The translations under genes and the position numbers were made by a program. From Rhodosorus marinus (lineage: Eukaryota; Rhodophyta; Stylonematophyceae; Stylonematales; Stylonemataceae), in contig JAMWBK010000003.1 of NCBI GenBank assembly GCA_029953675.1, positions 992,001 through 1,056,000 of the forward strand: a stretch of DNA of 64,000 bases, in the 5' to 3' direction. Below the pieces are notes generated by a model. It worked only from the letters and a program-made list of their open reading frames with translations. It did not search any database and was not told where the DNA came from. Below are positions 33,340-44,390 of the stretch, one piece after another. The first letter of the stretch is position 1. Every line of letters starts with the position of its first letter.

Positions 33340-33410
33340 TTTCCTTCTCCCTTAACCACTCCAAAACCCAAACGAGAAGCTGTATATAACAACCTAGCTT
33401 TGAAAAGCCT

Positions 33411-34188
33411 TCACGTATCACCCGGCAACACAAGGTCAACCCGCATCCGCATCAACCCCATTCGCACCTCTCCTGTCAAAACGTATAGAGCCATAGCGGC
33501 CACTTCAGACCTGGCGTGGAGCAGAAGTGGTCGGGGAAGAACGATCACATCTCCTGCGTTTGACGGAGCGTGTCTATTGTAGAAGAACCAAGTGTCATCA
33601 GTGAGAGTATTAGTTTTCAACTAATGCTGGAGCACGATTATTCCAATCATAGGTTCTTAATGTAGATATGAATACAAAAAGTTGCACAAGACCATGCTTG
33701 GGAAGTTGTCGTTCTCTATGGAAGGAACTCCGGAGTAAACAGGCACGCCTAGGTGTTCTACAGTGTTGTCTGATGCAACGGTTGCCGTAATGAAAGTCTA
33801 CGGCGTGTACTTAAACTTCAGGGTGGACTCAGAGTAGAAAGTAGGATTGTGTTCCGGGTGATACAACTTTTTCCATCTTGCTTGTACAGGAGAGATTGCG
33901 TGCCGCAGGGATGAAGCTAGGAATTCCTCAATTGACCACTCTTTCAACGCAACTGACTTCCCTCGCTGGGAAAATATTTTCTTCGTAAGTAATGGCGTGT
34001 TTTCCCTTGGTGCACTGGAGAAGCTTATCCTGAAAACCTGCAAGAGTTTTTATCTCTTTGAGGGGAATGCTCACATGGCCCCTAGACGCAGAAGAAAAAA
34101 AAGTTGGAGGACCACGTAATTGATATCTTTGGAACAAGCTCGCAATACGTACGCAAATTTTCAATCTCGGCGCTTTGCGACCGAACAT
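33411..34188 (-). CDS. Unassigned spliced gene
   Basis: No family recognised. Minus-strand segments read like protein and can be joined in phase: a start MFGRKAPRLKIC... near 34188; then VFRISFSSAPRENTPLLTKK and SVALKEWSIEEFLASSLRHA (about 34042-33890); then TFITATVASDNTVEHLGVPV and YSGVPSIENDNFPSM (about 33799-33700); then across an intron ending gcattag to TLTDDTWFFYNRHAPSN and GDVIVLPRPLLLHARSEVAA, ending LVLPGDT at 33411. Between the second and third segments either an intron (donor gtacaag, acceptor gccgtag) removes about 90 bases or an in-frame TAG interrupts the gene at 33798. The first exon is least certain. Confidence 0.4.
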
Positions 34189-36187
34189 GGCTCCTCCTCA
34201 AACTCAGATTGGGAGAACCGACGCCGTAACACAGCTAAGCCGTGGTCGTACGCTTACTCCCCGGATATTGAAGGACTTTGATGCGTGTCTAAAGCCAGCA
34301 ACAGTTTGCAGTACATGCTAAGAAATGCTGGTGAAATCAATCTACACCATCCGTTTACACAAAACAGAAACAGTACGCCACAAGGGGCTCGGCTCAACGA
34401 CCAGCAGAAAACGATATGCCTCTCATTTTGAACTGCACTCTCGCATACTGGATAGCCGCCTCCTTGCTATAGTGATGGTAAATTCATCATGGCCTTTGAA
34501 GTGACTAAACAAAAGAGCGTTTCTACTTGCCCGTCCACTTGAACGCAGCCTTTCTCACCAGTAGGGCGTCTCCTTGCTTCCACCTGACGTTTCCCAACTT
34601 GAGGGGAAATTTATACGAACAGACCACCTCTTCCCTATTCGGTTGGCCCATATTCCCTATCAAAAATTTTGTTGCATCTAAAAGTTTCTAATAATTGTAA
34701 TCTAGTTACCCTCGAAATTCAAGCTTTCCCGATTGCTAAACCTTTTGCCCTTCTTCGGGAAAGTTCTCTCGTGTTGAAAGATCGTCAAAATTTTTTTTTA
34801 TACGGCAAACACAACGTTTCGATCAATTGGACGAGATGAGATTCAATCAAGAATTCCATTGGTCGAAGATGACTTTGAGATACATTATTACTCGTTATTT
34901 TTATTAGTCTCGATCAGGACTGCATAGAAAAATAGGAAATTCAATCATTAGTTCAGCAAAGGCGTATTCGATTTGGGAAATGGGAATACAATTTTACGGG
35001 TGGAATGTTAAGATTGTCCTGGCCCTCAGCGTTCAACCCATGCCAAAACATGATACATGAAAAACAAATAATTTGAACCGATAACACGTTCTAAGCAGAT
35101 ACGATAATCTGGGGGTTCGGAGAACAGAGTACTCAGGGGAACAAAACGGTCAAGCAAGCACAAACTCCTTTGTTCCCCCCTTCCGGAAAACGAAATTCTG
35201 CCAACTTTTCTAAATTTTAGTCAAAACAGAATGTTTTGTCTACCCGCGGTTGAAGTCAACCCCACTCGGAGTACCGTACATAACATATATAGGATGTACT
35301 TTAACCTATAAACGATAACTCTCCTAATCCGTGAGATAAATCGTGGTTGCTACTTCAGGGGTTAGTTTTGATCTCCCCATTCATTTCCTCAATGGATTAA
35401 AATAAATTGTTATTAAAGTATTTGCATAGTAATGAATTTCAACAAGGGGTGAGGTTTGTAGTATTTTCTTATCCCCGCTTGGTCATCAAGCCTGACTGCT
35501 AATTAAAAAAAAAAAATTCTTATCTCCAACCAGTTGATAGGTCGGAGGACCATTCCAAGATTCGTTACTTATTTGTTATAAACAAAAATAATTAGGGCGC
35601 ACAGCTGGAATTTCTTTTTTTTCCCACAAAAACTGTTGCTTAGCCCCCCAAAAATCCACTGCTTTTTTCCCATTTTCTTATGGAAACGCACAATCCACCT
35701 CTAATTTTAACACCAAAAAGGATATATAAAACAAAACCAATTTTTCGTTTTAAAAACAAGGATACTATCTGTCCAATTTCTAATATTTTTCATCCCATTT
35801 CTCGTTACTCGTTTTTCGTTGTTTTTTTGTAGAAAGACCGGAAGAGAGGGGGGGGGGGGGTTCTTTTCGTTATCGTTTTACATCTTAGTGAGGAAACATT
35901 GTTCTTAATGGAAAAAGAATGAAATGTTGTTGTATATGTTTTCTAAACTTGGGGGGGTTAGACTAAGACAAAATTTAGCTGGCAAGGAAAGCTGGTTTTG
36001 TGTGGAGGGTTTCGTTTTATATGGATTGCGTAGATGAAAGGAAGAGAGACACCTGCTGTTGTGGGAGAGGAGGGTGTGTGTGATGGTGTTTTTTGGGGGT
36101 AAAGAGGAAGAGAGGAAGAGGGAGAGTTTCGTAGTGGTTTGATTAAGGATTTATTTGTCGTTTTTGTTTTTGGGGGGGTTGGGAAAG

Positions 36188-36223
<36 letters not shown>

Positions 36224-36399
36224 GAGGGAGGAGTGACGTGATGTGTTTTGTTTGGTAGTCAGTGGTTTCCTGGAGATCACCTCATCCACCTCATCCTGTT
36301 CTTTTAGGACCGGGGGTTTTTTTTTTCAGTGAGTGAGTGGAGTAGTTGCCAGGTTGAACAAAGGAATTCTGGGGGGAAAAGAGTAGTGGGAGAGAAAAT
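34189..36399. other. ORF-poor AT-rich region with a TG microsatellite
   Basis: Over 2 kb with no open frame of note on either strand; stop-rich AT sequence with scattered G or C runs (e.g. 35850-35860). A (TG)n microsatellite of about 15 units lies at 36190-36220. The last 300 bp are G-rich on the plus strand and probably hold the promoter and leader of the poly(A) polymerase gene. Confidence 0.6.
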
Positions 36400-38666
36400 A
36401 TGTGCGTTTATGAAGCCTGTGATGTGAGCGAGAATGTGTTTCCTGCGGAGACAGATTTTGGGGATGAGGTGCTCAGCGGTGGTCGTGTCCAGAACATCCT
36501 GGGAAAGCAACTGGAGGAGTATTTGGGTGAAAACAAGGTGCATACTACTGCGTACGAGAAGGAGCACAGAGTGAAGGTACAGAACAAAGACCAAAGAAGT
36601 ATCACCTCTGTGTATTACTCCAGCGAATACTGAACGTTCTCACCACTTTCTCCCTAAGGTTCTTGAAACGGTCAAGGCTATTGGCGAGGAGTGGATTAGA
36701 GGCATAGCTGACGACTCAGGTGTTGAAATTCCTGATGAAGCGATAAGAATTTGCACGTTCGGCTCTTACCACCTTGGTGTAGACCATCCTGAAAGTGATG
36801 TTGATGTGCTCATACTGTGTCCAAAGCTCGTGGACCGGCAAAAAGACGTAAGCGTGAAAGAGCAAACCGGACTGTGAAAGACTCTCGGGCATAGTTGTAC
36901 TAACCTCCCATCCCATGCCCGCTCAGATTTTTGGTTCGCTCGACATGCACGGCCCTGGGGAACCCGAAAAGTTTCGAACAACGCTCGTGGAAGTGCTGCG
37001 CAAGCATCCGCAGGTGAAGTGGAAACCTTTGCATTCAGAGTCTGTTGATCTTTATGGGAAATTGCTCCTGACCTGGACACAATATCTCTGCGTTGTGGAC
37101 AACAGGTGGACCAACTTCTTGCGATCCCCGATGCGTTTGTTCCTGTTGTAAAATTTGTTCTGGATGGAATTCGTATTGACCTGATATCAGCAATTATCCC
37201 ACAAGCTGAGATACCTGCTGAGCTTGACTCACTGTCCCCGAACAGTGACTTGTTTTTGAAGATGGACAGTTCGTCACGGCAAGGAATCAACGCGATGAGA
37301 ATATCGCGTGAGATTATAAGGTAATGAGTGATCATGAACTCTGCAGAGTCACGTCCTTCGATGGGTTGGATGGGCCGAAGATAGAAAGAGCTTAAGGACG
37401 CTTGCTCTTGTGCATGGTTTAGGCTTGTGCCCGACGAGGATGCGTTCCGAAGTACTCTTCGCGCGGTCAAGCTTTGGGCGAGACGGAGGGGAGTATATTC
37501 GAACATACTTGGGTACCTTGGGGGTATATCGTGGACAATCATGACCGCAAAAGTTTGCACAATCTATCATCCGTCACCACCAGCAGTGCTGTTGTACAAA
37601 TTCTTCCAGTTATTTGCTATGTATGCCGTTTGCCTCCACTGAGCAAGGCCACCTCAACGTTGTATGAGATTTTCTCTTTCTCATACTCTTTTTATCAACT
37701 GGCGGACAGGTATTGGGACTGGCCACGCCCCGTGGTTCTCGCTGAGCTTGAAAATAAGAAGCAGTCCTCGGATTTAAGAGAATGGAACCCTGATTTGTAT
37801 CCCTCTGACAGGAGACATGTTATGCCCATCATCACCCCTGTCAATCCTATGATGAACACCTCGCACAACGTGTCCCTTAGCACGTACAGGGTCATTATGG
37901 GAGAGGTGGGCAACCAACTACATCTTCTTCCGCAGGGGTGATGTCTGCGAAGAGCTAACCAGTTTGATTTCTTCCTCTCGCGCAGCTCGTTCGAGGCTAC
38001 AGCTGCATGCTTTCATTGTGCGCTGAGGGAATTGAAAATAGCGAAAATTGCCGAAATTTGTGGGCCCCACTTTTCGAAAGAACTGAGTTCTTCTCGTGGT
38101 ACCCCACGTACCTGAAAATAGACGTGAGTTCAGAGAACACCGTTACGCAAACGCGCTGGAAAGGACTGGTTGAGTCCAAACTACGACACCTCCTGCAAAT
38201 GCTTCAGAATTTCCAGTTCAAAGATGTGCATTTGTGCGCAGATGAGAACAACGCGACTAGTTCCAACCACCACAGCTTCTACTTTGGAATTGATGCACGG
38301 AATTGGAAGGGATCGCTTGAGAATGTGCAAAAACTCGTGATGTCCTCTGTGAGCCAGTGGGTATCTGAGGAGTTGGAATGGCAGGTACGTTTTGTATTCA
38401 AGACATAGGGGAGGGGATTGCGGGCGGGAGAGGCTCTGGTTCCAATCGGTTCTGACTTGTCGGCTTTCACTGCAATTGTTCAGAGGGACGATGCGACCAT
38501 GAAAATTGCGTACAGTATGTCGCGGGGAGAGATTGCCCACTCAAGGAATAGTACAGGGAAACGAGTCAAGCGAAAACAGCGCAGGTCGCAGAGACACCAT
38601 CAAGCACGTGAGGGTGACACTCTAAATGATCGTGAACAACAGCACATAACGAGTGTTACCACATGA
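36400..38666 (+). CDS. PAP: Nuclear poly(A) polymerase
   Basis: Adds poly(A) tails to mRNA 3' ends. Eight exons (36400-36576, 36659-36847, 36927-37013, 37106-37320, 37423-37620, 37710-37905, 37986-38384, 38484-38666) keep frame and give 547 residues. The nucleotidyltransferase signature is ICTFGSYHLGVDHPESDVDV, carrying the first two metal-binding Asp; the third is in VLDGIRIDLISA. The central domain has RQGINAMRISREIIRLVPDE, FRSTLRAVKLWARRRGVYSN and LGYLGGISWTIMTAKVC; WPRPVVLAELE, MPIITPVNPMMNTSHNVS and the RNA-binding domain with WKGLVESKLRHLLQML follow. A lysine/arginine-rich tail (KRVKRKQRRSQRHHQ) could act as a nuclear signal. The usual GVTxPIS start is not seen; the N-terminus is short and acidic. 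Confidence 0.93.
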
Positions 38667-39313
38667 AAAAGGGGACACACATGGTACCGAGCCATATATG
38701 TTGGGAATGTACAAATAGACAGCTACAAATGATTACTAATTTACTCTACTATTATCATAAGTTCCGGTTGAGACGGGTTTTCCCTCCCCCGGGGGGGGAG
38801 GGGGGGGGGCCGCTTCAGCGAGATCAATCGGACGAACTATTTGGAAAATTATTAAAAGAAGACTCCCCATTATTCGTGTAGTACTTCAGTCCGCCCTTCA
38901 TTGCGATCGGTTTATCTCTTGGAAAGGTCTGAGGAGGCGAATTGCATGGCAAACGTACAAATACAGGACGTGAGCAAACCTTTTTAAATATTAGTCTGGT
39001 CAAGCCTCAGACAAACTCTGTACGTCTCTGGGCCGAGCGCAGGCGCGTTCGTTTCCTCGATGCATTACGGTTGTTGCTTGCGTCGGAAACCGGTGAGCGC
39101 AGAGCATCGACAAGCGGGTTTCTAGCCCCAACAGCGTGTAGCTTTAGTTATTTTGATCTAAGGAAACGATTCGCAAGCAGTTTCTAAATAGTACAAGGAA
39201 CACTTTGCGAAGGGCAATTTGTGGTCTAGCCTTCACCAGGGTCGTCCTGGCAAGGCGTGCACTTTGCAGGAACGAGTTCGACGATTCCTCCGCCGCGTCT
39301 TTGATAAGTTCAC
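38667..39313. other. Spacer between PAP and bS15
   Basis: About 650 bp between convergent genes. It holds a C/G homopolymer block (38787-38812) but no recognisable gene. Confidence 0.5.
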
Positions 39314-40120
39314 TTAATTATTGCCATAGCGATTCTTGATTGCCAGGTTCGACAGGTTGAAGCGAATTCCAAGTTCTTTGATGATGGCCTCACATCTAGA
39401 AACGTCCACTTTGTACAAATAGCGGAACAACCTGGAGAAGACGACTCTCGTTCAGTTTAGAGCCCAGAAAATTCCAAGCTGTGACGAGTCCTTAGAGTAG
39501 CCTACTTCTTCCTCCTCTCTACCATAGCTTGGAGCCCTCGGCGAGAAGAGTAATCCTTCTTATGCTCGTTCAAATGCTCTGTGAGCTGCTCAATCTTCAC
39601 GGTCAATTGGGCAATCTGGAATTCTGGGGATCCGGAGTCGTTCTCGTGGGTCTTGAAGCGATTTCTCGTGTCAATCCTCTTTTTACTGCAAATGCGCATA
39701 CGGAAAGTTAGTCTCAGAATTCTTTCCATACGACAGCGGTCCCTCCACTCGAAAGTGGACGGACACGCCAAAAAAACAAGAAACAAAGCGGAATGCACGC
39801 CAAACTAGGTGGGACTGAATCACTTACTCGTACGCCTCACCGGTCCTCAGCGGCAACTCGACGTCCTCAAGACCAGCCTCCAAATCGGGGAGATCCATCG
39901 GCTTTCCCTCATTCATCAATGAGTTCGAAGACGTCGGAAGCAGATCCGGGCCAAGCACATCCGCGTTGAACAAGACCGTCTCAACAGGGTCGACCTTACC
40001 AACTCCATCCGCCTGCATCCTTACCACAGAAGTTCTCTGGAAGCGCGGCGCAGCACACACACCAGAAGTCCTGGCCTTACCTCCGACCAAAAAACTCGAC
40101 ACGAATCCCATCTCAGCCAT
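39314..40120 (-). CDS. RPS15: Plastid ribosomal protein bS15, nuclear-encoded
   Basis: Small-subunit protein that binds 16S rRNA early in assembly. Exons 40120-39828, 39685-39506 and 39431-39314 keep frame and give 196 residues. The start [20 protein letters not shown] and cleavage-like VVRMQA mark a plastid transit peptide of the Phe-containing type. About 60 acidic residues follow ([20 protein letters not shown] ... [20 protein letters not shown]), then the bS15 core: [60 protein letters not shown] and IKELGIRF. The core is complete. Bacterial bS15 is about 89 residues, so the acidic N-terminal extension is an addition. An upstream in-frame Met at 40243 exists but would bury the transit peptide. 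Confidence 0.92.
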
Positions 40121-41908
40121 CCTCCGCAAACCAAAGCAGACACCCTCCCTACAAACCTCCAAAGTACCAACTCCTTCCCCGAAACAAACAAAAACCTCCC
40201 ACCAACACTCCCCACTTACCCTTCTAAAATACCCTTGACACACTCAATCCCCCCTTCTTGCCCACAAATACCTCACCGAAGCTCTTTATTCCCTAACCCT
40301 CAAGAACCCATCTTCATCTCCACAGCCACAAAAAATAAGAAGATCAAAAAAAAAAAAAAAAAAGCCCCTAAAACCGTCAAATTTCCTCACTATACATATT
40401 CCCCATTCCTCCCCCCCGCTCCCTCTTCATCCCCAGCCGATTCTCGTAGCTCCCCATACGCTTCACCTCATTTTCTCACTCATGAAATTATTCTTAATAG
40501 TGACCCCTGCAATTGATGCCCAAAAATCTTGTTTGAGTTAGGAGAACCCCTGATTAATTTATCTAAGGAAAATCTGTTTAATCATATTATGAAATTAATT
40601 TTTGCGTATCATCAATGAGTTGTGTGAAGAATTACCCCCTATTATTTTGTGTTAAATATTTTACTCGTTGAATACAGCGGGGGTTCGACAGGGGAAGACT
40701 CGATTTAAGCGAATCTTGAGGGGGTGGGAAAATGGGGTTGATGGATTGTGGCCGGCATTGTCTTCTATAATGAAATTTTTGACGGGGCAGAACCTTTCCG
40801 CCAATGTTGACGATCGAATTTTAGATATAAAAACGCCGTTCCTGGGGATGGAAAACCCTGTTAAACCCAGACCTCCGTATTTTAAAGAAAATTCAGCTAC
40901 ACAAAAAGGATGGTGGAGATAAACGATATATTTCTCGTATTAACGCTATACTGGTCGTTCATATTTATTTCCGAAGAAACTACATCGGTTGGTATTTCTT
41001 GGAAATATTTTCTTTTCGTACGGGTACATAGTAGCGAGGCACTTTTCATTAAACTGCGTTTTTATTACGGTTATAAAGTCTCCCCGCTTAGGGTGGGGGG
41101 GAGGAATACGATATATGGTGGGCGGATATAAATATAGTATTTACGGATAAGTCCTGGTGGCCACGGCCGCGGTCGAGGTAATAATCTCCAAAAATAAAAT
41201 TTGGTAAGATGTGATTGGATAATTTTATGAAGAATTTTAAAATATTTATTATTCAATTTTGACTTAAGGAGAGCAGGAAACATTTGCATTTGGTAACGGT
41301 CGGGAGACGAGACCATTGCGGTCGCTAGGGAATGTCACTGTTGGGACTGCTAGTAATCTATACTAAGTTGTACTGACCAACTGTCTTGCAAGTCATATCG
41401 CTCTTCTCTGTGTGGCTCTGTAACGTTTGAAACCACGTCCCGTACCCTACCATCTGTCGACTGCCTGTGGAATCTTCATCCAACGTATTTTCCGAAAGTT
41501 TCTGGCGTTTGATAACGTTGATGAATCCCTACTTACCACCGCCGTCGGCAGCGTCTGCCTTGGCCAAGATGAGTTTAGGCCCAATCATTCCAACCTTGCA
41601 ATGGCTGGGGATTATTTGCACGACTCCCAGCCTCCTTGACCTTCTTCTGCCATGACAACGGGTCCTCCCAGGCTCAGCTAGCCACCCGCGGCGTTCACCA
41701 GTATTGCAACGGCAATCAGTTGGGGTTGCAGCTCGTTTTCCAACCGCGGCTGAGCACAACTGCAGCGTTCAGAACGAACTCCAGTCCACTAAGCGTGACC
41801 ACAGAGCACAGGAAATTTTCCAGCATATTGAAGACGAATTTTATGATCCGTTCACAAGTAAATTATATGATACATCGAAAAATCTTCTGGTTCCCTCCTC
41901 GCGATGTC
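40121..41908. other. Spacer between bS15 and REXO4
   Basis: C-rich leader upstream of bS15 (40140-40480) with a run of 18-19 A at 40346-40364, then AT-rich sequence to 41300. Between 41260 and 41760 minus-strand stretches such as GVVQIIPSHCKVGMIGPKLI followed by a gtaagt donor could be exons of an unrecognised gene; support is too weak for a call. Confidence 0.4.
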
Positions 41909-43104
41909 CTAGTCTGGCCCAGCACCAAGGAACGACTGAGTTGTCTTCTCAGGATTCGTAAGTGTTTTGGTGGGTGGCAGATTTGACCTTCGGCTATTAT
42001 GTTTCGAAGCACTGGATGAATCTTTCTTCTTTCCCTTTCCACCAACCTTCTTTTTGTCACGCAAGCTAGACTCCCATTGCTTTGCAAACTTCAAATAGAG
42101 TCGCATGGACGCCTTTGCATCCTCGTGTGGATTATGCTCTCCCGTCTGAATCTCCTCGCCTAGTAGCTCCGCTGCTAGTCGCCTCAACGCGAGTGCGCCT
42201 TTCTTGTTCGAAATTCCCAATGCCGCCCGGATGAGGGGGTTTGTGCTCGTGTCCCTAATACTGTGTCTCGGATGGCCCAAGAGCAGAACGTCCAGGTCGT
42301 TTGAAACCGCATGGCCCACGAGGATTCGGTCCTAAACGGCGTTGGGACAAAACCAGATCAGCATATCCCCGGAACTGTCAAATGTTTCCACGATTGGGAT
42401 GCGCCCATTACCTTCAGAAGATCGGCAACTGTCTGCTGTGCCTCGGAAAAGCTTACTGCCACATCGGACAGGACGTCCTCGGGACGCACCCCACTGTACT
42501 GTGTGCGATAGTCGACGACTTTCTCTGAAGGTCTGACCCATGCGTGATAGACGGCTTCAAGCTTTGAGTTGACTACAGCAATTCGCGCAAGGGCGTTCCT
42601 CCTACCATCTGGGCCTACTCCAACCATTTCACAGTCAAGGGCCAGGGCCTTGGTGGCGTGTCCAACCTTTTGTTCTTCCACGGGTGTGACGTCCGTCGGC
42701 TTGCTTACGGTCGGCGGACTCCTGCGCTTTCGCTTCCCGGCGCCAATGGCCCTTTTTATTGTTGCCCAATTTGCGTCGACCTTCTTCCGCTTTGCCTTTG
42801 CGAGCACTGACGACTTGGATTTGCCCCCAGCACCCGGCTCCCCATCGACAACCTCGCGCTTTCCGCCGTCAATATCTTCGAGCTTATCATCCAACTTCAT
42901 CGACAATTTGACCACATCATCCAGTTTTTTAACCTCCAACTTAACCCCACCATCGCCCTCCAAACCTGCCCTTTCATTCAATCGGTCCTCTCTAGAACGA
43001 CCCAACCGCTCTTTCACAGCGGCCAGCTCCTTCTTCAACTTACGCTTCTTCAGCAGTTTCTTCTTCGTTTTCGATTTCTTCACTACCTTCTTCAACTCAC
43101 CCAT
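41909..43104 (-). CDS. REXO4: RNA exonuclease 4 (REXO4/Rex4), DEDDh family
   Basis: Nucleolar 3'-5' exonuclease family involved in pre-rRNA processing. Exons 43104-42412 and 42331-41909 give 371 residues. The first 150 residues are extremely Lys-rich (ELKKVVKKSKTKKKLLKKRK), fitting nucleolar localisation. The catalytic domain has Exo I ALALDCEMVGVGPDGR, the family-specific NALARIAVVNSKLEAVYHAW, VVDYRTQYSGVRPEDV, Exo II DRILVGHAVSNDLDVLLLGH across the intron, and Exo III HNPHEDAKASMRLY with the His and Asp. All four acidic ligands and the catalytic His are present. The C-terminus is a disordered basic/Ser tail. Divergent with the GlcNAc kinase gene. Confidence 0.93.
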
Positions 43105-43189
43105 CTTTAGTTCTCTCCTAGCTTCTCACAAGCCACTATAAACACCTCCAACCCGAAACTAAAGCTCATCCAGCTTCTTCCGTTCCGGC

Positions 43190-43860
43190 CCCATTCTCAC
43201 GCCCCTTTCATGGCATTGCTACCGGAGACGGCGAAGTACGGAAAGGCAGTCGTTACAACTCTCCAGCTGGACTCACAGTAGTTATCGAATCTGCCAGGGC
43301 TTCAGTGTATGGAGTATGAGAAAGCTCGCAACGATTGACTATCCTTTATGAATATACGCCGGCAAACACAGTCGGGCAGTCGAGGTGACGCAAGGCTTGT
43401 AAAATCCGGATTCATTCTCTTCACCCCTTTTCACGATGTTCAGTCCATTTGCCACTGGAGACAGAGTGAGAAGCGGAAGCAAGTCGTTGCAGTCTTCCGG
43501 CTCGATTCACAGTGGTTATCGGGTCAGCCAGGACTTCAGTGAATGGAGGATGAGAAAGCTCCCAACGCTTGACTATCCTTTAAGTAATTATACGTGAAGA
43601 CACATACGCCCAGTCGAGGCGAGGTTAGAAGAGATGGAAGCCAAGTCGAAGATGTGGGGGGATGGAACTGATGGATCTGCCTGCGTGCCGGCTGATTCTG
43701 ACTTTGCCAATAAAGCTGTAATTCATCCTCTTCACGCCTTTCACCATGTTCAGTCCCTTGCTACCAGAGACGGCGTAAGAGCGGAAGGCAGTCGTTGCAA
43801 ACTTTCCAGTTCGACTCACAGCGGTTATCGGGTTTCGCAGTGAAGGAGAGTTACAGTGTG
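43190..43860. repeat. Three diverged tandem repeats of about 230-310 bp
   Basis: A block containing cagtcgttrcaa...ttccrgytcgactcacagyggttatcggg recurs near 43247, 43482 and 43790. Copies 1 and 2 also share gaatggaggatgagaaagctc...gcttgactatccttt. Spacing is 233 then 308 bases, the second unit carrying an insertion. Located between the divergent REXO4 and GlcNAc kinase genes, so it may overlap their promoters. Confidence 0.8.
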
Positions 43861-44390
43861 CTCCTACACTGACGACAGTTGTTGATTCGGATAGTGCGGA
43901 GCAACACCGAAGCAAATCTAAGAAAAGCGCTCTCCTGGTTGAAAGAGAACCCTGTGAGAGACTAAGCTTCCACAAACGACTGTTCGGGGGCTAGAAACTT
44001 CCGACGGCCGAACCTACATGTGTCAAAGTCGAGTCTCTCGCCTTTCTCCGTCGGCGGTCTCATGTCGCTTGCCCAACAGTTTGATCAGGCATTTCTTGTG
44101 TTGGAGGTTGAACAAGTAGAGCGGAGGAGAAAGCCCAGAGACTTCGATGAAATACAGGCTTCTTAAGAATCAGCAGCTGGAGTGCTGTACTGCTTCGCAT
44201 CGTAAGGCCACTGGAAAAGAGGCGTTTTGATGAAGTGTACGAGCAGGAAGCGGGCAAAGCGAACAGGGCTGCGAAGAATGGGAAGAGGTGCAGTACCTCA
44301 TCGGTGAATGTGTCCAACCGGTTCATCGAGATATGCTTGTGTGAGAAGTGATTGCTTGGAGTAGTTGAAGATCCGAGCTTTGCTTTCTGC

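Noticed and set aside
42569-43141. 190-codon plus-strand frame rich in Phe and Ser
   Set aside because: Antisense to the Lys-rich start of REXO4.
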